Under the pieces are notes generated by a model, which had not been told where the DNA came from, did not search any database, and was given only the letters and a program-made list of their open reading frames with translations. Source: CAIRDP01 sp037138335 (GTDB lineage: Bacteria; Bacteroidota; Bacteroidia; Bacteroidales; FEN-979). From it: a DNA stretch of 64,000 nt. Shown here one piece after another: positions 1-9,316 of the stretch (the first letter of the stretch is position 1; each line of letters opens with the position of its first letter). The position numbers and the translations under genes are program-made. The stretch is taken from assembly GCA_037138335.1 (NCBI GenBank), contig JBAXIO010000001.1, forward strand, positions 291,230 to 355,229, given 5' to 3'.

Positions 1-1
1 G

Positions 2-3000
2 GCTTGCCTGGCCGGGGAGATCCCAAGGGCTATCCAGGCAGGGAACACGAGCAGGGCCGAAGCTCTGTTAGCCGAATACAAAGAACTTTTCGGGGATGAT
101 TTCTACCTCGAGCTGATGCGGCATAAAGCAACTGATCCCACCCGGGATGGAAGCGTTTTTGAGAGGCAGGAAGAGGTCTCCAAAGTCCTGGTGGAGCTTT
201 CGAAAAAGTTCAGGGTCAAACTTATTGCCACCAATGATGTGCATTTTCTGAATGAAACGGATGCCGAGATGCATGACCGCCTGTTATGCGTGAATACCGG
301 TAAATTCATGGATGATCCCGACCGCCTGCGATACACGGGGCAGGAATGGCTTAAAAGCCAGGAGGAGATGTACAAGCTCTTTTCGGATATCCCGGAAGCC
401 CTCGAAAACACTATGGAGGTCCTCGACAAAATAGAGGTATACGACCTGAACCGGGACCCTATCATGCCTGACTTCCCCCTGCCCGGAAATTATACAGATG
501 CTGATGAATATTTAAAGCATCTCACATACCTTGGAGCCGAAAGGAGATACCCTGAAATCACATCCGAATTGAGGGAGCGAATCGATTTTGAACTTGCCGT
601 CATAAAAAAAATGGGGTATCCGGGCTATTTCCTCATTGTCCAGGATTTTCTTAACGCAGCCAGGGAGATGGGGGTTGCAGTCGGCCCGGGAAGGGGATCG
701 GCCGCCGGTTCAGTAGTTGCTTATGCAAACAGGATAACCGATGTGGATCCCTTAAAATACAATCTTCTTTTTGAGAGGTTCCTTAATCCCGACCGCGTTT
801 CTTTGCCCGATATAGATATTGATTTCGATGAAGACGGCAGGGACAAAGTGCTTAAATGGGTTGTAAACAAATACGGCCGGGACAAAGTAGCCCAGGTGAT
901 CACTTTCGGCACCATGGCAGCCAAGGGTGCCATCAGGGATGTGGGGCGAGTGCACCGCATGCCTATAGACCAGGTGAATGCTCTTACAAAACTCATCCCT
1001 GCCAGGCCGGGAATTACGCTGAAAGCCGCTTTTGAGGAAGTCCCCGAACTCAAAGCCGCCAAGTTGTCTCCGAACAAACTGGTTTCGGATACCCTGAAAT
1101 ATGCCGAGGAACTTGAAGGATCCATACGCCAAACGGGTCTTCACGCCTGCGGCATCATTATCGGAAGAGATGAACTAACACAGCATATCCCGGTGGCCAC
1201 CAATAAGGAGTCGGAACTGCTTGTGACCCAGTTCGACGGCGACTACATTGAGAAGGTGGGGATGCTGAAGATGGATTTCCTGGGACTGAAAACCCTGGCG
1301 ATCATCAAGGATGCAGTGAGCAATATAAAATTGTCAAAAGGGACCGACCTGGATATTGAAACCATTCCTTTTGACGACCCTCTTACTTATGAACTGTTCA
1401 GCCTGGGGAAAACGACAGGCATTTTCCAGTTTGAGTCGGACGGGATGAAAAAATACCTCAGGGAGCTGAAACCCAACCAGATTGAGGACCTCATTGCCAT
1501 GAACGCCCTCTACCGGCCCGGCCCTATGGAATACATCCCCAGGTATATTAACCGCAAACACGGCAGGGAAAAGATTGAATACGACATCCCTGCGATGGAA
1601 AAATACCTTAAAGAAACTTATGGTATCACCGTTTACCAGGAGCAGGTGATGCTGCTTTCCCAGCAGCTTGCCGGGTTCAGCAAGGGTGATGCCGATTCGC
1701 TCCGCAAGGCTATGGGCAAGAAGATCGAATCCCTCATGGTCAAACTCAAACCCCAGTTTTTCGAGGGATGCAAGAAAAACGGGATCCATGAAGAAACGGT
1801 CACGAAGATATGGAAAGACTGGGAAGCCTTTGCCAATTATGCCTTCAACAAATCCCATTCCACGTGCTACGCCTATGTGGCATACCGCCAGGGCTACCTG
1901 AAAGCTCATTACCCTGCCGAATTCATGGCTGCGATACTTAGCCGGAACCTTACCGACCTGAAAGAAATAACCCTCTTCCTCGATGAATGCAAGAGAATGG
2001 GTATTTCGGTTTTGGGACCTGACGTCAATGAAAGCGAAAACAAGTTTACCGTGAACCGCAAAGGCGAGATCCGTTTCGGGATGGCCGGCATTAAAAATGT
2101 TGGCGAAGCTGCGGTCATGTCAATCACCGATGAAAGGAAGAAGAACGGCCCGTTCACAAGTATTTTTGATTTTACAAGGCGGATTTCATCTCACCATATC
2201 AACAAGCGTTGCATGGAAGCGCTGGCGAAATCAGGAGCTTTCGACAGTTTCGAGGGGATGCACCGGGCCCAGCTTTTTCATAAGGAAAACGGGGAGGAAA
2301 CCACATTTCTTGAAAGCCTCATCAGGCATGCCACTGATTATCATTCCAGGAAGTCCAGTTCACAGCAATCGCTCTTCGGGGAAGCTGCAGATGTTGAAAT
2401 GGTGGATTTGAGGCTGCCCGACTGCCCTCCCTGGTCGAGGATAGAACAACTCAGGTATGAGAAGGAAATTACCGGGTTTTACATGAGCGGCCATCCACTG
2501 GATGATTATAAAACCGAGATCGGGTATTTCTGCAATGTTACTACCGAGCACCTCAAATCCGATATGCGGCAGTATAAAGGAAAGGAAGTAAGCTTTGCCG
2601 GCACTGTGATCAGTGCGACTCATAAAACCGGGAAAACCGGCAAGCCATTTGGCTCATTTGTGATTGAAGATTACCTTGATTTTATTTCAGTTACCCTTTT
2701 CTCGGAGGATTACCTGAGGATGAAACATTTGATGGAAGAAGGCCAGCATGTGTTTGTAAAAGTCAGGATAGAACCCCGGTTTGACAATCCCGACCAGCTG
2801 ACGCTGAAAGTGCTCCATGTATCACTTCTGGCGGAGGTCCTGGAGAAAAATGCCAAAATGCTGACGCTCACATTTCCCATTGGCGAATTGAGCGGGGCAA
2901 TGGTTGAAGAATTCCATCATCTTATACAGAAGCACAAAGGGAAGTGCCAGCTCAGGATCAGGGTGCTTGACCCCGAGGACTCCTTTTCCATAGATCTTCC

Positions 3001-3085
3001 TTCAAAAAAATTCAGGGTCAATGCAAAAGAAGTGATCGAGGCTGTGAGGGATTTTCCGGGGATCAGCTTTCATCTTTCTGAATAA
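2..3085 (+). CDS. dnaE: DNA polymerase III alpha subunit, 5'-truncated by the window edge
   Basis: Catalytic subunit of the replicative polymerase. The reading frame is open from base 2 with no start, so the N-terminal PHP domain is mostly outside the window. What remains starts near the end of PHP and runs through the palm/fingers core (GPGRGSAAGS; the acidic motif LPDIDIDFDEDGR; the AYRQGYLKAHYPAEF motif), the helix-hairpin-helix region and a C-terminal OB-fold (KGKEVSFAGTV). These are DnaE1-type features. It ends in TAA at 3083-3085, 40 bp before trxA. About 1,030 residues are visible. Confidence 0.97.
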   Translation, partial: ACLAGEIPRAIQAGNTSRAEALLAEYKELFGDDFYLELMRHKATDPTRDGSVFERQEEVSKVLVELSKKFRVKLIATNDVHFLNETDAEMHDRLLCVNTGKFMDDPDRLRYTGQEWLKSQEEMYKLFSDIPEALENTMEVLDKIEVYDLNRDPIMPDFPLPGNYTDADEYLKHLTYLGAERRYPEITSELRERIDFELAVIKKMGYPGYFLIVQDFLNAAREMGVAVGPGRGSAAGSVVAYANRITDVDPLKYNLLFERFLNPDRVSLPDIDIDFDEDGRDKVLKWVVNKYGRDKVAQVITFGTMAAKGAIRDVGRVHRMPIDQVNALTKLIPARPGITLKAAFEEVPELKAAKLSPNKLVSDTLKYAEELEGSIRQTGLHACGIIIGRDELTQHIPVATNKESELLVTQFDGDYIEKVGMLKMDFLGLKTLAIIKDAVSNIKLSKGTDLDIETIPFDDPLTYELFSLGKTTGIFQFESDGMKKYLRELKPNQIEDLIAMNALYRPGPMEYIPRYINRKHGREKIEYDIPAMEKYLKETYGITVYQEQVMLLSQQLAGFSKGDADSLRKAMGKKIESLMVKLKPQFFEGCKKNGIHEETVTKIWKDWEAFANYAFNKSHSTCYAYVAYRQGYLKAHYPAEFMAAILSRNLTDLKEITLFLDECKRMGISVLGPDVNESENKFTVNRKGEIRFGMAGIKNVGEAAVMSITDERKKNGPFTSIFDFTRRISSHHINKRCMEALAKSGAFDSFEGMHRAQLFHKENGEETTFLESLIRHATDYHSRKSSSQQSLFGEAADVEMVDLRLPDCPPWSRIEQLRYEKEITGFYMSGHPLDDYKTEIGYFCNVTTEHLKSDMRQYKGKEVSFAGTVISATHKTGKTGKPFGSFVIEDYLDFISVTLFSEDYLRMKHLMEEGQHVFVKVRIEPRFDNPDQLTLKVLHVSLLAEVLEKNAKMLTLTFPIGELSGAMVEEFHHLIQKHKGKCQLRIRVLDPEDSFSIDLPSKKFRVNAKEVIEAVRDFPGISFHLSE

Positions 3086-3101
3086 AATGGAAATGATTTA
3101 T

Positions 3102-3109
3102 TAATTTTG
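3102..3109 (+). promoter_or_regulatory. -7 promoter element for trxA
   Basis: TAATTTTG matches the Bacteroidota primary sigma -7 consensus TAnnTTTG. It lies in the 40-bp dnaE-trxA gap, 17 bp before the ATG. Confidence 0.7.
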
Positions 3110-3125
3110 CGTAAAATTTATAATT

Positions 3126-3443
3126 ATGTTTGAAACTTTCACTGATGCCAATTTTACTGAAAAGGTTGAAAAATCTGATAAATTAGCCGTTGTTGATCTC
3201 TCTGCAGAATGGTGTGGCCCCTGCCGTATGGTCAGCCCGATAATCCATGAACTTGCAGCTGAATACGAAGGAAGGATAGTTGCCGGCGAATTAAATGTTG
3301 ATGAAAATCCTGCCACTACGGCAAAATTCAAGGTACGCAATATCCCAACAGTACTGTTTATCAAAAACGGGGAAGTTATTGATAAACAGGTAGGAGCCGT
3401 TCCAAAGGCAAATTACAAGAACCTGATAGAGAAACATATTTAA
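3126..3443 (+). CDS. trxA: Thioredoxin
   Basis: Cytoplasmic dithiol-disulfide oxidoreductase of 105 residues, the usual length of TrxA. The redox-active WCGPC motif is at about residues 29-33. The conserved cis-proline segment (RNIPTVLFIKNGE) is present at about residues 74-86. There is no signal peptide. It has its own promoter between dnaE and the ATG, so it is probably transcribed separately from dnaE. Confidence 0.97.
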   Translation: MFETFTDANFTEKVEKSDKLAVVDLSAEWCGPCRMVSPIIHELAAEYEGRIVAGELNVDENPATTAKFKVRNIPTVLFIKNGEVIDKQVGAVPKANYKNLIEKHI

Positions 3444-3504
3444 CCAGCAAGCGACCGGGAAACAGCAAAATTGTTTTGCTGTTTCGCCGCCCCGCTGCTT
3501 TTCC

Positions 3505-4437
3505 ATGCCCGCCCTCGATCAATCACATTTTGAACAATATTCCTCCCTGGAACTTCTCGCCAGGCAGGTTGTCGAAGGGTTTATTACCGGCTTGCATAAA
3601 AGCCCGTTTCATGGTTTTTCAGTTGAGTTTGCCGAACACCGCCTGTACAATTCAGGGGAGTCGATAAGGAATATCGACTGGAAGCTTTTCGGCAGGAGTG
3701 ACCGTTTGTATGTCAAACGATACGAAGAAGAAACAAACCTGAGATGCCAGATCTTTATCGACACTTCTTCATCAATGTACTACCCGGTTATAAAGAACCC
3801 TGATATTCACTCGCCTAATAAAATAACTTTTGCAATTTACCTGACTGCCGCAATGTTGTTCCTTTTAAGGAAACAACGTGATGCCGCAGGTTTAAGCTTT
3901 TTTTCCGACAGCATAGAACTCCATACCCAGTGCAGATCAAGTTCGGTTCATTTTAAATACCTGTACCAGGAACTGGAGAAACTGCTTCATCCCATTTCAC
4001 CGGAAACACGTAAAAAGACAGCCCTGAACCAGGTTATTCACGAGCTGGCCGAAAGGATCCACAAGCGTTCGCTGGTTCTGATTTTCAGCGATATGTTTGA
4101 AAATACAACTGAGACGGAGGAACTCTTTTCGGCATTGCAGCACCTAAAACACAACAAGCACGAAGTGGTCCTTTTCCATGTTGTGGACAAGAACAAAGAA
4201 ATGGATTTCGATTACGAAAACCGGCCCTATAAGTTCGTCGACCTGGAATCGGGACAGGAGATCAGGCTTTTCCCCGAAGAAGTCAGGCAGCAGTATATAT
4301 CAAGCATTGAGAAATTCAGGAAGGACCTTGTGCTTCGTTGCGGCCAGTATAAGATTGACCTGGTTGAAGCCGATATCAATGCCTCCTTTAACCAGGTACT
4401 GCTGCCATACCTGGTGAAAAGAAGCAGGATGTACTGA
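3505..4437 (+). CDS. DUF58 / von Willebrand-like domain protein
   Basis: 310 residues, no signal peptide and no membrane segment. The N-terminal part carries the DUF58 signature (YNSGESIRNIDWKLFGRSD followed by KRYEEETN, about residues 49-78). A vWA-like segment with a MIDAS-type DTSSS motif follows at about residues 88-92. DUF58 proteins are usually encoded next to a MoxR AAA ATPase and act in assembly or stress systems of unknown detail. No MoxR gene is visible here, between trxA (61 bp upstream) and valS. Function not known. Confidence 0.85.
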   Translation: MPALDQSHFEQYSSLELLARQVVEGFITGLHKSPFHGFSVEFAEHRLYNSGESIRNIDWKLFGRSDRLYVKRYEEETNLRCQIFIDTSSSMYYPVIKNPDIHSPNKITFAIYLTAAMLFLLRKQRDAAGLSFFSDSIELHTQCRSSSVHFKYLYQELEKLLHPISPETRKKTALNQVIHELAERIHKRSLVLIFSDMFENTTETEELFSALQHLKHNKHEVVLFHVVDKNKEMDFDYENRPYKFVDLESGQEIRLFPEEVRQQYISSIEKFRKDLVLRCGQYKIDLVEADINASFNQVLLPYLVKRSRMY

Positions 4438-4460
4438 TACTGCCGCATCCTGATTTTTCC

Positions 4461-4468
4461 TACCTTTG
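4461..4468 (+). promoter_or_regulatory. -7 promoter element for valS
   Basis: TACCTTTG, a perfect TAnnTTTG. Its last bases overlap a TTG that could be misread as the start codon (4466). The element therefore supports the ATG at 4493 as the true start. Confidence 0.75.
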
Positions 4469-4492
4469 CGCCCTGTTTGCAAAAAACATCTC

Positions 4493-7147
4493 ATGGAAAT
4501 TGCTTCAAAATACGATCCTTCCAGTGTCGAAGATAAATGGTACAGCTTCTGGCTTGAAAAAAAAATGTTCAGGTCGGTTCCCGACAGCAGGGAGCCATAC
4601 TGCATTGTGATACCTCCACCTAATGTGACCGGTGTGTTGCATATGGGGCATATGCTGAATAATACCATCCAGGATATACTTGTGCGCCGTGCGCGCATGC
4701 TTGGAAAGAATGCCTGCTGGGTTCCGGGAACAGACCATGCGTCCATTGCAACCGAAGCAAAAGTGGTTGCCAAACTCAGGGAACAGGGCATTGACAAATC
4801 CAGCCTGAGCAGGGAAGAGTTCATCAGCCATGCATGGGAATGGAAGGAAAAGCACGGAGGGATCATCCTTGAACAGTTAAAGAAACTCGGGGCTTCATGT
4901 GACTGGGAGCGTACCTGTTTCACCATGGATGAAGCCCGTTTTGATTCAGTTATTGATGTTTTTATCGACCTCTATAATAAAGGGCTCATTTACCGGGGAG
5001 CCAGGATGATCAACTGGGACCCCAAAGCACTCACCGCAGTCTCCGACGAAGAGGTGGTTTACAAGGAAGTACATTCTAAACTTTTTTATGTAAGATACAA
5101 GGTTGAAGGCGCAGGGGAGGAGTGGGTCACCATAGCCACCACCAGGCCAGAGACGATACTGGGTGACACTGCGATCTGCGTCCACCCCGATGATGAACGG
5201 TACAGCAGCCTGAAAGGGAAGAAGATACTTGTCCCCCTGATCAACCGTGCTGTTCCTGTGATCTTCGACGAATATGTCGACAGGGAATTCGGCACAGGGG
5301 CACTTAAAGTCACACCTGCACACGATATCAACGACTACAACCTTGGCTTGAAATACAAGCTGGAAGTGATCGATATCTTTAATGCGGATGGTACAATGAG
5401 CGAAGCAGGGCTTTTATACACAGGTGAGAACAGGTTTAAAGTTCGCACAAAGATCGTTAAGGACCTTGATGCAGCGGGGCATATTGTTAAAATTGAAGAT
5501 TATACCAATAAGGTTGGCTATTCTGAAAGAACCGACGAGGTGATAGAGCCCAGGATTTCAGTGCAGTGGTTCATGAAAATGAGTGACCTTGCCAGGCCTG
5601 CTCTTGAAGTTGTTGAGAACGAAACAGTACGGTTTCATCCGGCCAAATACAAAAATATGTACAGGCACTGGATGGAGAATGTGAACGACTGGTGCATCTC
5701 CCGGCAGCTGTTATGGGGCCACAGGATACCTGCATGGCACCTCCCCGACGGGACGTTCGTTGTTGCGAAGACCAGGGAAGAAGCGTTTGAAAAAGCCAGG
5801 TCGGCAACCGGTGGTCAGCAGTCGGCAACCGACAGACGGCAATTGGCGATTGAAGACCTGAAGCAGGATGAGGATGTTATGGATACATGGTTTTCGTCGT
5901 GGCTCTGGCCCATTTCGGTTTTTGACGGGATCAGGAAACCCGGAAATCCGGATATAAATTATTATTATCCCACGATGGACCTCGTTACCGCTCCCGAGAT
6001 CATCTTTTTCTGGGTTGCCCGGATGATCATGGCAGGGCTGGAATATCGAAAAGAGGTTCCATTCAGGAATGTTTATTTTACAGGCATTGTCCGTGACAAG
6101 CAAGGGAGGAAAATGTCGAAATCTCTTGGCAATTCACCTGAGCCCATTGAGCTTATAGGCCGTTACGGAGCCGATGCAGTACGTATGGGCATGCTGCTTT
6201 GTTCGCCTGCGGGGAATGACCTTCTTTACGACGACAGCCTCGTGGAGCAGGGAAGGAATTTCTGCAACAAGGTATGGAATGCCATGCGCCTCGTGAAGCA
6301 ATGGGAGACCGATCCCGCCCTTGAACAACCCAAGTCGAACCAGGTTTCGGTTGAGTGGTTCGATTCGGTGCTGAGTGCAGCCCTGAAGGACATCAATGAG
6401 CAATTCATTAAATACAGGTTGTCGGAGGCCCTGAGAGATGTTTACAAACTCGTTTGGGATGATTTCTGTGCCTGGTACCTCGAGATGATCAAGCCTGCTT
6501 ACCAGCAGCCCATCGACAGCAAGACTTACGAAGCCACCCTTGGATTTTTCGAAAAGCTCATCCGTTTGATGCATCCGTTTATGCCCTTTCTTACCGAAGA
6601 GATCTTTCATGTCCTGCATAATTCGGGTGAGGAATCAATCATGCAGGCAAGCCTTCCCCAGCCGGGCTTTATTGATGAAGGGCTGATGGCTGAATTCGAA
6701 TTTGTAAGGCAGCTTGTCATGTCGGTAAGGGCATTGAGATCCGAGAAAAACATCCCCCCGAAGGAACAGATCCCGGTTTTCATCCGCAGTGAAAGAAACA
6801 CAGGAAAAACTGCACATTTTGATGATGTCGTCATCAAGTTGTGCAACCTGGGCGAACTGCAGTATTCGCCCGATCAGCCGGCCGGTTCGGTTTCATTCAT
6901 AGTAGGGACCACCGAGTGTTTCATCCCCCTGGTTCAGAATATTAATGTAGAGGATGAGATTAAAAAGATCGAGGAAGAGCTCAATTACCAGCAGGGCTTT
7001 CTTTTAACGGTCATGAAGAAACTCGACAATTCGGGTTTTGTCAGTAACGCTCCCGCCAGGGTCGTGGAAGCCGAGAAGAAAAAACAGGCTGATGCCGAAG
7101 CCAGGATATCGGTGCTTACCGAACAGCTGGTCTCGCTCAGGAAATAA
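4493..7147 (+). CDS. valS: Valyl-tRNA synthetase
   Basis: Class I aminoacyl-tRNA synthetase of 884 residues that charges tRNA-Val. The HIGH-type motif (PNVTGVLHMGHML) is near residue 41 and KMSKS (GRKMSKSLG) near residue 541. The CP1 editing domain lies between them, followed by an anticodon-binding domain and a C-terminal coiled coil. The start at ATG 4493 is chosen because the upstream TTG lies inside the promoter. Bases 5800-5848 encode an odd stretch (residues about 437-453: ATGGQQSATDRRQLAIE) built from 7-bp DNA repeats in the linker before LKQDEDVMDTWFSSW. The gene end overlaps the convergent Hdr membrane gene by 11 bp. Confidence 0.97.
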   Translation: MEIASKYDPSSVEDKWYSFWLEKKMFRSVPDSREPYCIVIPPPNVTGVLHMGHMLNNTIQDILVRRARMLGKNACWVPGTDHASIATEAKVVAKLREQGIDKSSLSREEFISHAWEWKEKHGGIILEQLKKLGASCDWERTCFTMDEARFDSVIDVFIDLYNKGLIYRGARMINWDPKALTAVSDEEVVYKEVHSKLFYVRYKVEGAGEEWVTIATTRPETILGDTAICVHPDDERYSSLKGKKILVPLINRAVPVIFDEYVDREFGTGALKVTPAHDINDYNLGLKYKLEVIDIFNADGTMSEAGLLYTGENRFKVRTKIVKDLDAAGHIVKIEDYTNKVGYSERTDEVIEPRISVQWFMKMSDLARPALEVVENETVRFHPAKYKNMYRHWMENVNDWCISRQLLWGHRIPAWHLPDGTFVVAKTREEAFEKARSATGGQQSATDRRQLAIEDLKQDEDVMDTWFSSWLWPISVFDGIRKPGNPDINYYYPTMDLVTAPEIIFFWVARMIMAGLEYRKEVPFRNVYFTGIVRDKQGRKMSKSLGNSPEPIELIGRYGADAVRMGMLLCSPAGNDLLYDDSLVEQGRNFCNKVWNAMRLVKQWETDPALEQPKSNQVSVEWFDSVLSAALKDINEQFIKYRLSEALRDVYKLVWDDFCAWYLEMIKPAYQQPIDSKTYEATLGFFEKLIRLMHPFMPFLTEEIFHVLHNSGEESIMQASLPQPGFIDEGLMAEFEFVRQLVMSVRALRSEKNIPPKEQIPVFIRSERNTGKTAHFDDVVIKLCNLGELQYSPDQPAGSVSFIVGTTECFIPLVQNINVEDEIKKIEEELNYQQGFLLTVMKKLDNSGFVSNAPARVVEAEKKKQADAEARISVLTEQLVSLRK
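5800..5848 (+). repeat. Heptad repeat array inside valS
   Basis: Seven consecutive 7-mers (gtcggca, accggtg, gtcagca, gtcggca, accgaca, gacggca, attggcg). They belong to the same GTCRGCA family as the intergenic array at 33692-33817. The frame stays open through them. Confidence 0.7.
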
Positions 7148-8987
7148 CAGCTTCCGGGTCTTTCACAGTAGCGGCAATCCTGATTTTCCGGCCCGGGATT
7201 GCATCATGAACGAGTTCGGCTATATCCCTCACTTCGGTTTTCGACAGTTTCGAGAAAGTTTTTTTACATAAGGGGCAGGCTGTTACCAGGATATCGGGAT
7301 CAACGGCAAGCAGGGACTGCAGTGCATCCAGGGTGACTTTATCTTTCGTGAGCATTGAAGTGCTCATCAATGCGAGGCTGCCACCGCAGCATAAGGCATC
7401 CGCACGGTCTTTCCCTGAGGCTTCGAGGTCGGAGATCTTTCCCAGCAGTTCCCTCGGGGCTTCATAGATATTGCCCCCCCTTCCAAGGTCGCAGGGATCA
7501 TGGTAAACTACTCTTTTGTGCTGGCTCTGCAAAGCGATTTTGCCTTCTTTTACAAGCTCAAGGAGGTATTGTGAATGGTGCTGTATCCTTATCGGGAGGT
7601 TATATTCCTCCCTGAAAACCTTGTAGCAGATAGGGCAGGAGGTAACCAGCAGTTTCGCCCTTGTTTGACTGATCAGGGTTTTATTGAATTCAATCAGTTC
7701 ATTGGCTTGCTTGTCCTTGCCTGCAAGCATTAAAGGCCTGCCGCAGCATATGCTTCCGTCGCGGTCGAGGAAGAGGTAATTTATACCTGCCTCTTTCAAT
7801 ATCCCTTCCATGGCATTAGGGATCGAAGGTGTGAGATGCGACATGCAACCGGCAAAATACACAACATCGGCGTAATCGGGATGCGTGTTGGTGAGATAGG
7901 AAAAGTCTGCTACCTGACCTGACCCGATCTCCCTGCGTTTTATGAGCCTTAAGGAATCTATTTTAATGCCTACAGGGCAGGCTTCCTGGCAACGTCCGCA
8001 GAGCATGCAGGTTTGAGCGATATGATCGGGAATAAATTGTTCTCTTTGGGAGCGGATAAGGTAAACTGCCTGGATCGTACTGATCCCTGCTGCAAAGTTA
8101 AGCTGGCAGGCATCGATGCATACCCCGCAGCGGGAGCAGGAGCGGACTTCCAGGTCGGAGAAGCTCGATCCCCATTTTTTAGGTTGAATCCCGCAATGTC
8201 TGAAGAGGATAAGGAGAAGTTCCGAGGGGATATGCATATACCTTGAATAGGGCATCATGATAAAGAAAAGCCCAAGTACGAGTGAGTAGGTCCACCAGAA
8301 AAAATAGGCGATAAGCTCAGCCGGCCCGGGTGTTATCATGACCAGTAAGTTGCCCAGGTTCTTGGTGAGGAAGCCTCCTCCTCCATGGAAATACCCTGCT
8401 GTGTAGCTTTCGGCCAGGAGCCGCATGGGAAAGATCAGCCACAGGCATGTCAGGGCAACCCGGTCGAAAAAGTTGTGCCTGGTCGTTTGCTTCATCCCGA
8501 ACCATTTCGATTGCTTCCGTTTAATCCACGCAAGCGCAAGCCCGCTCAAAACAAACAGCAACAGGAAGTCCATTATAAAACGGAAGAATGCCGGGACCGT
8601 GAATATCTCAAAAAACAGGACAAGGCGGTCGTGAATGAAAAACTTCAGGAAAATGGGATAGTACGGGGCATTGATATAGGCCCCGTGATAGACCCTCGAT
8701 TCAAGGTTCCCAATGACAATAAGCAGGAACCATCCGAAGGCAAAGCTCATATGCATATATCCCAGCAGCGGGTTCCGTTTCCAGAGCCTGCGGTGGATAA
8801 GCCCTTCCAGAAATATTTCTTTCAGGGAGGCCAGTACTTTTGAAGGTGTGCGGATCCCGGCTGAAAGCTTCACTTTATCAACTGCAGGCAATGCCTTGAT
8901 CCACCTGTAATAATGCATGATGATGCTGGTGACTATGTAAATCAGTCCAAGGCTGAAAGGGAGAACGAATAAATTGAATTTTATCAT
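7137..8987 (-). CDS. Membrane heterodisulfide reductase-like fusion (cytochrome b-like plus HdrD-type)
   Basis: 616 residues, last gene of the Hdr-like operon. The N-terminal ~270 residues hold about five or six hydrophobic segments, resembling the HdrE/DsrM/NarI membrane anchor. Next come two 4Fe-4S motifs (CSRCGVCIDAC and CMLCGRCQEACPVG). Two CCG-type domains follow: the first with AGCMSH, ICCGRP and SCPIC, the second with DPCDLGRGG, LCCGGS and ACPLC. This architecture is that of HdrD/HmeD-like proteins that couple a membrane quinone pool to thiol/disulfide or Fe-S chemistry. ATG overlaps the upstream gene's stop (ATGA). The partner substrate is unknown. Confidence 0.85.
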   Translation of the reverse strand: MIKFNLFVLPFSLGLIYIVTSIIMHYYRWIKALPAVDKVKLSAGIRTPSKVLASLKEIFLEGLIHRRLWKRNPLLGYMHMSFAFGWFLLIVIGNLESRVYHGAYINAPYYPIFLKFFIHDRLVLFFEIFTVPAFFRFIMDFLLLFVLSGLALAWIKRKQSKWFGMKQTTRHNFFDRVALTCLWLIFPMRLLAESYTAGYFHGGGGFLTKNLGNLLVMITPGPAELIAYFFWWTYSLVLGLFFIMMPYSRYMHIPSELLLILFRHCGIQPKKWGSSFSDLEVRSCSRCGVCIDACQLNFAAGISTIQAVYLIRSQREQFIPDHIAQTCMLCGRCQEACPVGIKIDSLRLIKRREIGSGQVADFSYLTNTHPDYADVVYFAGCMSHLTPSIPNAMEGILKEAGINYLFLDRDGSICCGRPLMLAGKDKQANELIEFNKTLISQTRAKLLVTSCPICYKVFREEYNLPIRIQHHSQYLLELVKEGKIALQSQHKRVVYHDPCDLGRGGNIYEAPRELLGKISDLEASGKDRADALCCGGSLALMSTSMLTKDKVTLDALQSLLAVDPDILVTACPLCKKTFSKLSKTEVRDIAELVHDAIPGRKIRIAATVKDPEAVIS

Positions 8988-9316
8988 CCCAGTATTTCAA
9001 TAGCCCGGTTCATCGCCAGGATCAGGTTTCTAAGGTTCACTCCCCGCGGGCATACGAGCTGGCATTTCCCGCAGAACATGCATTTTTTCAATTCGGCTTT
9101 GATCGATTCGGGATCCCCCCTGCGGATTACCGTATGGAGCTTACGGATGTTAAAATCTGTAAACCCGCCGGCGGAGCAGGTTGCAGTGCAGCTCCCGCAT
9201 CCTATGCACAGATCCATGGAAGGTTCCAGGGATTTCACCAGCTTCAGGTAACGGAAGTCCCCGCGGTCGAAATCAAGCTGCCTGTCCCTGGTAAGGGTAT
9301 ACCCGAAATCAATCAT
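8984..9316 (-). CDS. HdrC-like 4Fe-4S ferredoxin subunit (second copy)
   Basis: 110-residue soluble iron-sulfur protein with two motifs, CIGCGSCTATCSAGG and CMFCGKCQLVCPRG. The second is a classical CX2CX2CX3CP motif. This is the HdrC pattern: a small relay between a flavin subunit and a CCG subunit. It overlaps the HdrA-like gene by 8 bp and the membrane gene by 4 bp, so it is translationally coupled to both. Confidence 0.87.
   Translation of the reverse strand: MIDFGYTLTRDRQLDFDRGDFRYLKLVKSLEPSMDLCIGCGSCTATCSAGGFTDFNIRKLHTVIRRGDPESIKAELKKCMFCGKCQLVCPRGVNLRNLILAMNRAIEILG

Noticed and set aside
4466..4492. TTG start for valS
   Set aside because: The TTG is part of the -7 element TACCTTTG; translation cannot begin inside the promoter. 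The same applies to prfA at 33639.
7137..7147. Frameshift or sequencing error at the valS/Hdr junction
   Set aside because: The 11-bp overlap is a simple tail-to-tail overlap; both C-termini look complete.
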